Positions 15,612 through 23,609 of a stretch of 64,000 nucleotides of DNA are shown piece by piece. The stretch is from Streptomyces sp. MZ04 (GTDB taxonomy: Bacteria; Actinomycetota; Actinomycetes; Streptomycetales; Streptomycetaceae). Positions within the stretch are counted from its first letter, which is position 1. The number at the start of each line of letters is the position of its first letter. A program made the translations under genes and the position numbers. The notes beneath the pieces were generated by a model, which saw nothing but the letters and a program-made list of their open reading frames with translations, was not told where the DNA came from and searched no databases. Location of the stretch: assembly GCF_004684775.1 (NCBI RefSeq), contig NZ_SRIC01000007.1, positions 1-64,000 on the forward strand. Direction: 5' to 3'.

Positions 15612-16865
15612 ACCGGCGGGGCGCCGCGCGGGCGAACCGGTCTCAGTGGCCGAGCCGGGAGCGGGCCGCGGGTCGGGGCCGCCGCCCTTCTCGGCCGACG
15701 GCGATCTCGCCCCCGCGGCGAGCACGACGCCGCCCGCCACCGCCGCGAGGACCGCGCACAGCGGCCAGAGCAGCCCGGGCGCCACGGTGTAGAGCGCGCC
15801 GCCGAGCGGCGCGGCGAGCACGACTCCGCTCACCGACACACCCGAGTACAGGCTCTGGAAGCGGCCCTGCACATGGGCGGGCGACTGGTCGGCGATGTAC
15901 GCCGCGGCCGGGGTCTTGTAGAGGATCTCGCCCGCGGTGAGCAGCAGCATCATGGTGACGGCGGTCCCTACTCCGGTGCCCAGCGCCAGCGCGCCGTATC
16001 CGGCGCCGACGAGCAGCAGCCCGGTGCCGATGATCCGCAGGGGCGCGCGGCCGCGCAGGGCGAGGGCGGCGGGGAGTTCGAGGAGCAGGATGGCGCCGCC
16101 GTTGATCGCGAGGAGCCAGCCGTAGACGCCGGTGTCCAGGCCGTGCCGGTCGAGGTCGACGGGGAGCGTCGAGTACTGCTGGCGGTAGACGAGGTCGGTG
16201 ACCAGGATCGCGGCGAGCAGGATCAGGACGGTGGGGCGGCGGCGCAGGGCGGCGAACACTCCAGGGGCGCCAGGATCGTGGTCGGCGGCGGTGCGGGCCG
16301 CGCCGTGGGCGGGCAGCACACGCCAGGCGTACGCGGCGAAGGCGAGCGTCCCGAGGCCGTCGACGACGAAGAGCCAGCTGTAGGAGGCCTGCGCGATGAG
16401 CAGCGCGCCCAGCGGGGGCCCGACGGTGAAGCCCGCGTTGGTCGCGCACCGCATCACCGCGAAGGCCTGGCGCCGCCCGCCCTGGGGCACGGTGACCGCC
16501 AGAAGCGCGCCGTTGGCCGCGCGCACGCATCCTCCGGCGTACTGGCCGAGCAGCGGCACGACGTACAGCAGCGCGACCGGAAGCACGGGCAGCGCGAGCA
16601 CGCCCGCGCCGCTGACGACCGATCCGGCTAGCAGCACCCGGCGGTGGCCGTACTTGTCGCCGAACCAGCCTCCGGTGAAGTTGCCCGCGACCATTCCGGC
16701 GCCGCCGATGCCGCTGATCAGGCCCGCCTGGGCGACGGAGAGGCCGCGCTCGTCCGTCAGATAGACGAAGAAGTAGACGAAGGTGAAGGCGACGACCATG
16801 TTGAAGAAGCCACCCGCGGCCAGCAGCCACGCGGTTCTCGGTACGTCACGCAGGCCGCGCAGCAT
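15609..16865 (-). CDS. MFS transporter
   Basis: This is a 418-residue integral membrane protein with about 12 hydrophobic segments. ATG 16865 is chosen for the GGGG-rich ribosome site and because the N-terminus MLRGLRDVPRTAWLLAAGGFFNM is typical; the frame stays open upstream through tandem repeats. GGWFGDKYGHRRVLLAG after TM2 is the MFS loop 2-3 signature. It probably exports a drug or metabolite: it follows an SMR pump and a TetR repressor on the same strand, with a 115-base gap holding 23-24-bp repeats. A separate promoter in that gap is possible. Confidence 0.9.
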   Translation of the reverse strand: MLRGLRDVPRTAWLLAAGGFFNMVVAFTFVYFFVYLTDERGLSVAQAGLISGIGGAGMVAGNFTGGWFGDKYGHRRVLLAGSVVSGAGVLALPVLPVALLYVVPLLGQYAGGCVRAANGALLAVTVPQGGRRQAFAVMRCATNAGFTVGPPLGALLIAQASYSWLFVVDGLGTLAFAAYAWRVLPAHGAARTAADHDPGAPGVFAALRRRPTVLILLAAILVTDLVYRQQYSTLPVDLDRHGLDTGVYGWLLAINGGAILLLELPAALALRGRAPLRIIGTGLLLVGAGYGALALGTGVGTAVTMMLLLTAGEILYKTPAAAYIADQSPAHVQGRFQSLYSGVSVSGVVLAAPLGGALYTVAPGLLWPLCAVLAAVAGGVVLAAGARSPSAEKGGGPDPRPAPGSATETGSPARRPAG

Positions 16866-16930
16866 GCCACCCCCAGCAAGCCGGTGAATTCCCCTTGGGA
16901 ACTGACTATGCCAGCCGGTCGAGCCGCGCG

Positions 16931-17013
16931 GGATCATCCTGCGGAACCCCCCGGGGATCATCCGGCGGAACCCCGGGGGATCATCCGGCAGAACCCCGAG
17001 GGATCATCCGGCT
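16931..17013. repeat. Four tandem 23-24-bp repeats across the tetR stop codon
   Basis: The core GGATCATCC recurs at 16931, 16955, 16978 and 17001, each followed by a GGMRGAACCCC-like segment, giving units of 24, 23 and 23 bp. Each core is itself an inverted repeat (GGAT-C-ATCC). The TetR gene ends inside the array (stop 16981-16983), and the MFS gene starts 66 bases beyond it. The array could be slippage debris or repressor sites. Confidence 0.85.
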
Positions 17014-17532
17014 GAACAGTTCCCGTGCGTACGGCTCGTCGTACGGATCGTCCGTGAGCAGCACCTGCAGACAGATCCCGTCCATGAGCGCGGCGAGCGC
17101 CCGCGCGGTGACGGGATCGGTGCGCTGCTCCAGGACCTCGGCGAGGCCCACGCCGCACTCGGCGGCGACGGGCCGCAGCGCGGGTTTGCGCAGGGCGGCC
17201 AGATAGAGCTCGTACTCCAGCTCCACCTCCGTGCGGTCCCCCGCGAGCCACTCCCCGAGCAGGGCGGCGAGCTCACCGGCGAGATCGGCGCGGGGGTCCT
17301 CGAAGGCGCTCCTCGCGGCGACCGCCTTGGCGAAGCCCTCGTTGGCCTGCCGCAGCGCGGCCACCATCAGCTCGTCAAGTGTCTTGAAATGATAGGTCGT
17401 CGACCCGAGCGGCACATCGGCCTCCGCGGCGACCGACCGATGGCTGAGCCCGCCGATCCCCTTCTGCCCCACCACCCGGATCGCCGCGTCGATGATCCGC
17501 TGCCGCCGCTCGGGGTCGTACCGCCGGGCCAT
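16981..17532 (-). CDS. TetR-family transcriptional repressor
   Basis: This is a 183-residue protein from ATG 17532, which overlaps the SMR stop as TGATG. The N-terminal HTH is clear: RQRIIDAAIRVVGQKGIGGLSHRSVAAEADVPLGSTTYHFKTLDELM. The remaining helices form a ligand-binding domain like TetR_C-type efflux regulators. Its C-terminus (RMIPRGSAG) is encoded within a tandem repeat array. Genes order SMR-tetR-MFS on one strand, and a 40-bp palindrome at the SMR start is a good operator candidate, so it probably represses the efflux genes and itself. Confidence 0.93.
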   Translation of the reverse strand: MARRYDPERRQRIIDAAIRVVGQKGIGGLSHRSVAAEADVPLGSTTYHFKTLDELMVAALRQANEGFAKAVAARSAFEDPRADLAGELAALLGEWLAGDRTEVELEYELYLAALRKPALRPVAAECGVGLAEVLEQRTDPVTARALAALMDGICLQVLLTDDPYDEPYARELFSRMIPRGSAG

Positions 17533-17852
17533 CAGTGCGCACCGCCGATGTTGAGCACGACGACGCCCGCGATCACGAGCGCGATCCCCGAGACCTTGAC
17601 CAGACTGGTCGACTCCCCCAGGAACAGCATCCCGATACCGGCGACCGCGGCGGTCCCTATCCCCGCCCAGATCGCGTACGCGGTCCCCACGGACAGCGTC
17701 TTCAACGTCTGCGCGAGCAGCGTGAACGCGATCAGATATCCGGCGACGGTGATCAGCGAAGGCCAGAGCCTGCTGAACCCTTCGCTGTACTTCATGGCCG
17801 TCGTCCCGGCCACCTCCGCCGCGATCGCCGCGGCCAGCAGTCCGTATCCCAT
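17532..17852 (-). CDS. SMR-family multidrug efflux protein
   Basis: This 106-residue protein has four hydrophobic helices, the exact SMR size. The essential membrane Glu is at position 13 (AAEVAGTTAMKYSEGFSRLWPS), followed by the typical TLSVGTAYAIWAGIGTA and FLGESTSLVKVSGIALVIAGVVVLN. SMR proteins are proton-coupled exporters of cationic drugs and biocides, working as dimers. The start ATG 17852-17850 is the outer edge of a 40-bp palindrome, and the first coding bases may be the start of the mRNA. It is translationally coupled to the TetR gene. Confidence 0.93.
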   Translation of the reverse strand: MGYGLLAAAIAAEVAGTTAMKYSEGFSRLWPSLITVAGYLIAFTLLAQTLKTLSVGTAYAIWAGIGTAAVAGIGMLFLGESTSLVKVSGIALVIAGVVVLNIGGAH

Positions 17853-17891
17853 GCGTACGAGTGTACATAACGTTGTGTACGGGCGTACGCA
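17852..17891. promoter_or_regulatory. 40-bp nested palindrome, probable TetR operator
   Basis: Two inverted repeats share one centre (71.5 in 178xx): outer arms TGCGTACG (17852-17859) and CGTACGCA (17884-17891), inner arms GTACA (17863-17867) and TGTAC (17876-17880) around AACGTT. The left edge is the SMR start codon. Position, symmetry and the adjacent TetR gene make it a strong operator candidate. Confidence 0.7.
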
Positions 17892-17988
17892 AACCCGGGG
17901 AGCAAACCGGCTAAGGTGACGCGATCACTGTGGGGGGCCACAGCGAGCACACGCGGAACACCACACGAAGCTACGGAGCACAAGAGCG

Positions 17989-19107
17989 ATGTCAGACACA
18001 TCGGGGTGGGGACCACAGGGGGGACCACAGACGCCCCACGGCGGGCCGCCGGGGCCGTACGGCGGGCCACCGCCCGGCTGGGGCTGGTACGGCGGATGGG
18101 CGCCGCCGCCCCCGCCGCCCAAGCCGGGAGTCATCCCCCTCGCACCCCTTGGCGTCGACCATGTCATCGGCGGCGCGTTCGCGACGATGCGGCGGTACGC
18201 GAAGCCGCTGTTCGGCGGCGCTTTCGCGGCGTACGGCGTGATCGCGGCCGTGACGGCGGGGGCGGCCGCCCTCGCCTACGCCGTCACGCGGGAGCACATC
18301 CAGGCGGTGTACGCACCCGGTGCGACCTTCTCCTGGGACCACGTCAGGCCGATCCTGATCGCGTTCGGCGCGGTGTGGCTGGTGGCCATGCTCGCCACAC
18401 TGGCCGTCAACTCGTTCATCCAGGCGGCGTGCGCCGCCACCCTGCACGAGGCGGTGCTCGGGCGCCCGGCGACGTTCGGCGCGGTCTGGCGCAGGGCGTG
18501 GTCGCGGACGCCGCCCGTGATGGCCGTGACGCTCCTGCTGGCCTTCATCCTGTTGCTGCCGACCGCCGTGTGCGCGCTGCTGTTCGTCTCGCTGTTCATC
18601 GCGCTCCTGACCGGCTGGGTCGTCCCCCTCGGCCTGCTGTTCCTCCTGCTCGTCGTCGTGACCGCGCTGGCGGCCTGGCTGTACGTCCTGTTCGCCTTCG
18701 CGCCGGCGGCCACGGTCCTCGAATCGGCGGGCCCGCTCCAGGCGTTGCGGCGTTCCGTGCGTCTGGTGCGCGGCGCCTGGTGGCGCACGTTCGGCATCTC
18801 GCTGCTCGCGGGCCTCATCATCGTGGGGGTGTCCCTGGCGGTGCGGCTCCCCCTGCAGTTCGCCACGCCGAACCCACCCACGGTGGACCCGGGCAGCTCC
18901 ACGTCCACCGTGCTCCTCGACCAACTGCGGTCCCAGTTCGGCCTGTACGCCGTACTGGGACTGGTGGGCACGTTCCTCACCCAGCTGGTCGCGAGCGTGT
19001 TCCTGCCGCTGGTGACGGCCCTGCTGTATATCGACCGCCGCATCCGCAAGGAGGGCCTGGCCCACACGCTGACGGAGGCGGCGTCGGCCGAGGAGCCTGC
19101 CTCGTAA
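17989..19107 (+). CDS. Polytopic membrane protein with Gly/Pro-rich N-terminus
   Basis: This is a 372-residue protein. Residues 1-50 are a disordered Gly/Pro/Trp-rich tail (GGPPGPYGGPPPGWGWYGGW, then PPPPPPKPG). Residues 55-345 contain about six hydrophobic segments resembling the membrane domain seen ahead of glycerophosphodiester phosphodiesterases and in many actinobacterial DUF proteins (GGAFATMRRYAKPLFGG, SVRLVRGAWWRTFGI). No enzymatic domain follows. The C-terminus (IDRRIRKEGLAHTLTEAA) faces the cytoplasm. A single gene closed by a strong terminator; function unknown. Confidence 0.85.
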   Translation: MSDTSGWGPQGGPQTPHGGPPGPYGGPPPGWGWYGGWAPPPPPPKPGVIPLAPLGVDHVIGGAFATMRRYAKPLFGGAFAAYGVIAAVTAGAAALAYAVTREHIQAVYAPGATFSWDHVRPILIAFGAVWLVAMLATLAVNSFIQAACAATLHEAVLGRPATFGAVWRRAWSRTPPVMAVTLLLAFILLLPTAVCALLFVSLFIALLTGWVVPLGLLFLLLVVVTALAAWLYVLFAFAPAATVLESAGPLQALRRSVRLVRGAWWRTFGISLLAGLIIVGVSLAVRLPLQFATPNPPTVDPGSSTSTVLLDQLRSQFGLYAVLGLVGTFLTQLVASVFLPLVTALLYIDRRIRKEGLAHTLTEAASAEEPAS

Positions 19108-19113
19108 AAGCGG

Positions 19114-19148
19114 TTCGGCCCCCCGCGCACGAAGCGCGGGGGGCCGAA
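19114..19148. terminator. Bidirectional terminator before the suf operon end
   Basis: A perfect 15-bp stem (19114-19128 with 19134-19148) and 5-base loop lie just past the stop of the membrane protein gene and face the sufT stop from the other side. Confidence 0.85.
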
Positions 19149-19161
19149 TCACTGGTCACGT

Positions 19162-19206
19162 CTCAGACGTCGAACCCTCAGACGTCGACCCCTCAGACGT
19201 TGAACC
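19162..19206. repeat. Three 15-bp tandem copies spanning the sufT stop
   Basis: Units at 19162-19176, 19177-19191 and 19192-19206 differ by one or two bases (consensus CTCAGACGTCGAACC). On the minus strand each unit encodes Gly-Phe/Val-Asp/Asn-Val-stop, so the C-terminal codons and stop of sufT are repeated twice downstream. Confidence 0.95.
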
Positions 19207-19528
19207 CGAGCGCACGAAGCTGCTCGCGGCCGTCGTCCGTGATCTTGTCCGGGCCCCACGGCGGCATCCAGACCCAGTTGATCCGCAGCTCGTTGACGAT
19301 GCCGTCGGTGGCGGACTTCGCCTGGTCCTCGATGACGTCCGTCAGCGGGCAGGCCGCCGAGGTGAGCGTCATGTCGATCGTCGCGATGTTCGCGTCGTCG
19401 ATGTGGATGCCGTAGATCAGGCCGAGGTTGACGACGTCGATGCCCAGTTCGGGGTCGACGACGTCGTACAGCGCCTCGCGCACCTCTTCTTCGGAGGCGG
19501 GCTTCGTCAGCGTCTCGTTCTCGCTCAT
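19193..19528 (-). CDS. sufT: SufT-like Fe-S assembly factor (DUF59/MIP18 family)
   Basis: This is a 111-residue MIP18/PaaD-type protein: REALYDVVDPELGIDVVNLGLIYG is the family signature, followed by TLTSAACPLTDVIEDQ with the conserved Cys. Such proteins help deliver or mature Fe-S clusters. ATG 19528 overlaps the sufU stop, and it is the last gene of the suf operon. The 3' end, including the stop, is part of a 15-bp tandem triplication. Length is normal, so the duplications have not altered the protein. Confidence 0.93.
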   Translation of the reverse strand: MSENETLTKPASEEEVREALYDVVDPELGIDVVNLGLIYGIHIDDANIATIDMTLTSAACPLTDVIEDQAKSATDGIVNELRINWVWMPPWGPDKITDDGREQLRALGFNV

Positions 19529-20001
19529 GCGGTCTTCCTCTCAGCGATCCCGGCTCCGGCGCCCTCGAGCGCCTGGGCCGTCGCGTCCTTCCACGCCATC
19601 CAGCTCAGCAGAGCACACTTCACACGCGCCGGGTACTTGGAGACACCGGCGAACGCGACCGCGTCCTCCAGGATCTCCTCCATCGCGTCGTCCGGCTCCA
19701 GCTTGCCCTTGGACTGCATCAGCTCCAGGAAAACCGCCTGAATCTTCTGCGCCTCCGCGAGCTCCTTGCCGACCAGGAGGTCGTTCAGGACGGACGCGCT
19801 GGCCTGGCTGATGGAGCAGCCCTGGCCCTCGTACGACACGTCGGCGATCGTCGACCCGTCGTACTTGACGCGCAGCGTGATCTCGTCGCCGCACGTCGGG
19901 TTGACGTGGTGCACCTCGGCGTCGCCATCACGCAGACCGCGCCCGTGCGGGTGCTTGTAGTGGTCCAGGATGACTTCCTGGTACATCGAATCCAGCTTCA
20001 C
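19525..20001 (-). CDS. sufU: SufU sulfur-transfer/scaffold protein
   Basis: This 158-residue NifU-like protein has the three metal-ligand cysteines: Cys37 in NPTCGDE with Asp39, Cys62 in GQGCSIS and Cys129 in ARVKCALL. The longer spacing between the second and third Cys is the SufU type, a zinc protein that accepts sulfur from SufS. ATG 20001 follows the SufS stop by 16 bases. It overlaps sufT by four bases (ATGA). It acts in the cytoplasm as part of the SUF Fe-S machinery. Confidence 0.96.
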   Translation of the reverse strand: MKLDSMYQEVILDHYKHPHGRGLRDGDAEVHHVNPTCGDEITLRVKYDGSTIADVSYEGQGCSISQASASVLNDLLVGKELAEAQKIQAVFLELMQSKGKLEPDDAMEEILEDAVAFAGVSKYPARVKCALLSWMAWKDATAQALEGAGAGIAERKTA

Positions 20002-20017
20002 GTTCCCAGCCAGCCCC

Positions 20018-21274
20018 TCAGCCGAAGAAGTTCCGTACGTGCTCCAGGCCGTCGATCAGCGCGTCGATCTCGCCGGGCGTGGAGTACAGATAGAACGACG
20101 CTCGCGTGGTCGCAGGAATTCCGTAACGGAGGCAGACGGGGCGGGCGCAGTGGTGACCCACGCGGACCGCGATGCCTTCCTCGTCCAGGACCTGGCCCAC
20201 GTCGTGCGGGTGGATGTCGCCGAGTACGAAGGAGATCGCGGCGCCGCGGTCCTCCGCCGTGGACGGGCCGATGATCCTGAGGTCGGGGACCTCGAGCAGC
20301 CGCTTCACCGCGTACTCGGTGATCGCGTGCTCATGCGCGGCGATCTTGTCCATGCCGATCGCGGACAGGTAGTCCACGGCCGCGCCCAGGCCGACGGCCT
20401 GGGAGACCGGGGGCGTGCCCGCCTCGAACTTGTGCGGCGCGGGAGCGTACGTCGACGAGTGCATCGACACGGTCTCGATCATCTCGCCGCCGCCGAGGAA
20501 CGGCGGCAGGTCCTCGAGGAGCTCCTGGCGTCCCCACAGCACGCCGATGCCCGTCGGGCCGAGCATCTTGTGGCCGGTGAAGGCCACGAAGTCGGCCTGC
20601 AGCGCCTGCACGTCGAGCACCATGTGCGGGGCGGCCTGCGAGGCGTCGATCAGCACCAGGGCGCCGACCTCCTGCGCGCGGCGGACGATCGCCTCGACGG
20701 GGTTGAGCGTGCCCAGGATGTTCGACACGAGCACGAAGGAGACGATCTTCGTCTTCTCCGTGATGATCTCGTCGATGTTGGACAGGTCGAGCCGGCCGTC
20801 GTCCGTGAGACCGAACCACTTCAGCTTCGCGCCCGTGCGCTGCGAGAGCAGCTGCCACGGCACGATGTTGGAGTGGTGCTCCATCTCCGTGATGACGATC
20901 TCGGTCTCGTGGTCCACGCGGTAGGGCTCGTCGGCCCAACCGAGCATGTTCGCCACGAGGTTGAGCGACTCCGAGGCGTTCTTGGTGAAGATCACCTCGT
21001 CGCGGCTCGGCGCGTTGATGAACGCCGCGACCTTGTCACGGGCGCCCTCGTACAGCGCCGTGGCCTCCTCCGCGAGGACATGCACGCCGCGGTGGACGTT
21101 GGCGTTGTGCTTCTCGTAGTACTCGTTGAGTACGTCGAGCACCTGGCGCGGCGTCTGCGAAGTCGCCGCGTTGTCCAGGTACACGAGCTTCTTGCCGTCG
21201 TGGATCGTGCGATCCAGGATCGGGAAGTCCTTGCGGATCGCCTCGGTGTCGAGGAGGCCCGGCAGCTGCGTCAC
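20018..21274 (-). CDS. sufS: SufS cysteine desulfurase
   Basis: This is a 418-residue class V PLP enzyme that takes sulfur from cysteine and passes it to SufU. Visible elements are the N-terminal VYLDNAATSQTP, the PLP-lysine Lys236 in FTGHKMLGPTG, and the catalytic Cys376 in RVGHHCARPVC on a short loop, as in group II (SufS/CsdA) enzymes. Its ATG overlaps the sufC stop (ATGA). Position between sufC and sufU matches actinobacterial suf operons. Confidence 0.97.
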   Translation of the reverse strand: MTQLPGLLDTEAIRKDFPILDRTIHDGKKLVYLDNAATSQTPRQVLDVLNEYYEKHNANVHRGVHVLAEEATALYEGARDKVAAFINAPSRDEVIFTKNASESLNLVANMLGWADEPYRVDHETEIVITEMEHHSNIVPWQLLSQRTGAKLKWFGLTDDGRLDLSNIDEIITEKTKIVSFVLVSNILGTLNPVEAIVRRAQEVGALVLIDASQAAPHMVLDVQALQADFVAFTGHKMLGPTGIGVLWGRQELLEDLPPFLGGGEMIETVSMHSSTYAPAPHKFEAGTPPVSQAVGLGAAVDYLSAIGMDKIAAHEHAITEYAVKRLLEVPDLRIIGPSTAEDRGAAISFVLGDIHPHDVGQVLDEEGIAVRVGHHCARPVCLRYGIPATTRASFYLYSTPGEIDALIDGLEHVRNFFG

Positions 21275-22035
21275 GCTGATACGCCACCCTTCGTGTAAGC
21301 CTCGTAGCCCTCGGCCTCGAGCTTGTCGGCGAGCTCCGCGCCGCCGGACTCGGCGATGCGGCCGTTCGCGAAGACGTGCACGAAGTCGGGCTTGATGTAG
21401 CGCAGGATGCGCGTGTAGTGCGTGATCAGCAGGGTGCCGACCTCGCCCGTCTCACGGACGCGGTTGACGCCGTCCGAGACCTGGCGCAGAGCATCGACGT
21501 CCAGACCGGAGTCCGTCTCGTCGAGGATCGCGATCTTCGGCTTGAGGAGCTCCATCTGGAGGATCTCGTGGCGCTTCTTCTCACCGCCGGAGAAGCCCTC
21601 GTTCACGTTGCGCTCGGCGAAGGCCGGGTCCATCTGGAGCTGCTCCATCGCGGACTTGACCTCCTTCACCCAGGTGCGCAGCTTGGGGGCCTCGCCGCGG
21701 ATCGCGGTGGCCGACGTACGCAGGAAGTTGGAGACCGAGACGCCGGGAACCTCGACCGGGTACTGCATGGCCAGGAACATGCCGGCGCGGGCGCGCTCGT
21801 CGACGGACATCTCCAGGACGTCCTCGCCGTCGAGGGTGACGGTGCCCTGCGTGATCGTGTACTTGGGGTGGCCCGCGATGGAGTACGCGAGGGTCGACTT
21901 GCCGGAGCCGTTCGGGCCCATGATGGCGTGGGTCTCGCCCTGCTTCACGGTCAGGTCGACACCCTTGAGGATTTCCTTGGTGCCGTTGTCGACCTCGACG
22001 GTGACGTGCAGGTCGCGGATTTCAAGCGTTGCCAT
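21271..22035 (-). CDS. sufC: SufC Fe-S assembly ATPase
   Basis: This is a 254-residue ABC-type ATPase. ATG 22035 (MATLEIRDLHVTVE) is chosen over a longer open frame that overlaps the Rieske gene. Walker A is GPNGSGKST (40-48), the signature is FSGGEKKRHEI, and Walker B is PKIAILDETDSGLD. SufC binds SufB and SufD, and its ATPase drives cluster assembly on the scaffold complex. Unlike transport ATPases there is no permease. Five bases separate it from the Rieske gene upstream. Confidence 0.97.
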   Translation of the reverse strand: MATLEIRDLHVTVEVDNGTKEILKGVDLTVKQGETHAIMGPNGSGKSTLAYSIAGHPKYTITQGTVTLDGEDVLEMSVDERARAGMFLAMQYPVEVPGVSVSNFLRTSATAIRGEAPKLRTWVKEVKSAMEQLQMDPAFAERNVNEGFSGGEKKRHEILQMELLKPKIAILDETDSGLDVDALRQVSDGVNRVRETGEVGTLLITHYTRILRYIKPDFVHVFANGRIAESGGAELADKLEAEGYEAYTKGGVSA

Positions 22036-22040
22036 GTGCC

Positions 22041-22358
22041 TCAGGACTCCTGGGTGACGGAGACGAGCACATCGTCCCCTTCGATCTTTACGGGGTATAC
22101 GGGGACGGGGCGCGTCGCGGGAAGGCCGGACGGCTTGCCGGTGCGGAGGTCGAAGCTGGAGCCGTGCAGCCAGCACTCGATCTGACAGTCCTCCACCTCT
22201 CCCTCGGAGAGGGAGACGTTCGCGTGCGAGCAGATGTCGTAGATCGCGAACACCTCGCCCTCGGTGTGGACGACCGAGACCGGCGTGCCGTCGAGTTCCA
22301 CCCGCTTCGGGGTGTCCTCCGACAGCTCGCTCAGGCCACAGGCGCGTACGAATGTCAT
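22041..22358 (-). CDS. Rieske [2Fe-2S] ferredoxin in suf operon
   Basis: This is a 105-residue protein with both halves of the Rieske motif: Cys43-Ser-His45 in DICSHANVSLSEG and Cys62-x2-His65 in ECWLHGSSFD. This is the short dioxygenase-ferredoxin form (NirD/BphF-like). ATG 22358 overlaps the sufD stop. In actinobacteria a Rieske gene commonly sits between sufD and sufC; its task there, perhaps supplying electrons or reporting cluster status, is not established to my knowledge. Confidence 0.95.
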   Translation of the reverse strand: MTFVRACGLSELSEDTPKRVELDGTPVSVVHTEGEVFAIYDICSHANVSLSEGEVEDCQIECWLHGSSFDLRTGKPSGLPATRPVPVYPVKIEGDDVLVSVTQES

Positions 22359-23536
22359 GCGACCGACGCCTCCAGCTCCTCTTCGATCTTGGCGAGGAGG
22401 CGCTCTTCGATGTCGGGCAGGCCGATCTGCTGGATCAGCTCGGCGAAGAATCCGCGGACCACGAGGCGGCGCGCCTCGTCCTGCGGGATACCGCGCGACT
22501 GCAGGTAGAAGAGCTGCTCGTCGTCGAAGCGGCCGGTCGCCGAGGCGTGTCCGGCGCCGACGATCTCGCCGGTCTCGATCTCGAGGTTCGGCACGGAGTC
22601 GACGCGGGCGCCGTCGGTCAGAACCAGGTTGCGGTTCATCTCGTACGTGTCCGTGCCCTCGGCCGCGGCCTCGATGAGGACGTCGCCGATCCACACCGCG
22701 TGGGCGTCCTGGCCCTGGAGCGCGCCCTTGTAGACGACGTTCGACTTGCAGTGCGCGGCGTTGTGGTCGACCAGGAGGCGGTGCTCCTGGTGCTGGCCCG
22801 CGTCGGTGACGTACAGACCGATGAGCTCGGCCTCGCCGCCCGTGCCCGCGTACTCGACGCGGGGGTGCAGGCGGACGACGTCGCCGCCGAAGGTCACGAC
22901 GACCGACTTGAAGGAGGCGTCCCGGCCGACGAGCGCGTTGTGCTGCGCGACGTGCACGGCCTTGTCGTCCCAGTCCTGGACGGAGACGACGGTGAGCTTG
23001 GCGCCGTCGCCCAGGAGGTAGTCGACATTCGCGGCGAGCACGGCGTCACCGGTGTGGTCGATGACGACGAGGGCCTCGGCGAACGCGCCGAGCTCGATGA
23101 CCTGGTGCGCGAAGGCGGTGCCGCCCTCGCCGTGCACGGCGATGCGGATCGGCTCGGTGAGCACCGTCTCCTTGGGGACGGTCACGACCGAGGCCTTCTC
23201 GAAGGACGAGTACGCCTGCGCGGCGACGCGGTCGACGGGCTTGCCCGCCTTGCCCACGCGCGCGTCGTCACGGCCGACGGTCTCCTGGGTCACGCCCGCC
23301 GGCGCCGTCACCTCGACGCGGATGCCGCCGGTGGCGACCGCCGTGCCGTCGTGCAGCCCGCGAAGGCGCTCCAGCGGCGTGAACCGCCACTCCTCCTCGC
23401 GGCCGTGCGGCACCGGGAAGTCCGCCACGTCGAAGGACGGGGGCGCGCTCATACGGGTGGCGACGGTGGACTCGGCGGCCACCGCGATGGATCCGGCGGT
23501 GGTGGATCCCACCGGGATGTTCTGAGCCTCAGCCAT
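22355..23536 (-). CDS. sufD: SufD scaffold subunit
   Basis: This is a 393-residue beta-helical partner of SufB in the SufBC2D scaffold. The C-terminal third carries the family pattern SVPNLEIETGEIVGAGHASATGRFDDEQLFYLQSRGIPQDEARRLVVRGFF, with the conserved His near AGHAS. The centre (VDYLLGDGAKLTVVSVQDW, EYAGTGGEAELIGLYVTDAGQHQEHR) is the right-handed parallel helix. It starts 73 bases after sufB ends, the largest gap within the operon. Confidence 0.96.
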   Translation of the reverse strand: MAEAQNIPVGSTTAGSIAVAAESTVATRMSAPPSFDVADFPVPHGREEEWRFTPLERLRGLHDGTAVATGGIRVEVTAPAGVTQETVGRDDARVGKAGKPVDRVAAQAYSSFEKASVVTVPKETVLTEPIRIAVHGEGGTAFAHQVIELGAFAEALVVIDHTGDAVLAANVDYLLGDGAKLTVVSVQDWDDKAVHVAQHNALVGRDASFKSVVVTFGGDVVRLHPRVEYAGTGGEAELIGLYVTDAGQHQEHRLLVDHNAAHCKSNVVYKGALQGQDAHAVWIGDVLIEAAAEGTDTYEMNRNLVLTDGARVDSVPNLEIETGEIVGAGHASATGRFDDEQLFYLQSRGIPQDEARRLVVRGFFAELIQQIGLPDIEERLLAKIEEELEASVA

Positions 23537-23609
23537 GGCTGTCGTCGTGCTCTCTCTCTGCGTTAAAGAAGTCTGCTCGCTGCGGGGACGGACGGGGGCG
23601 GCCGGGGCC

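Noticed and set aside
14520..16631. Open frame of 703 codons on the + strand through dapD and the MFS gene
   Set aside because: It overlaps two well-supported genes on the other strand and has low-complexity Gly/Ala/Arg composition.
16931..17013. Tandem repeats considered as a CRISPR array
   Set aside because: Units are contiguous without unique spacers and no cas genes are near.
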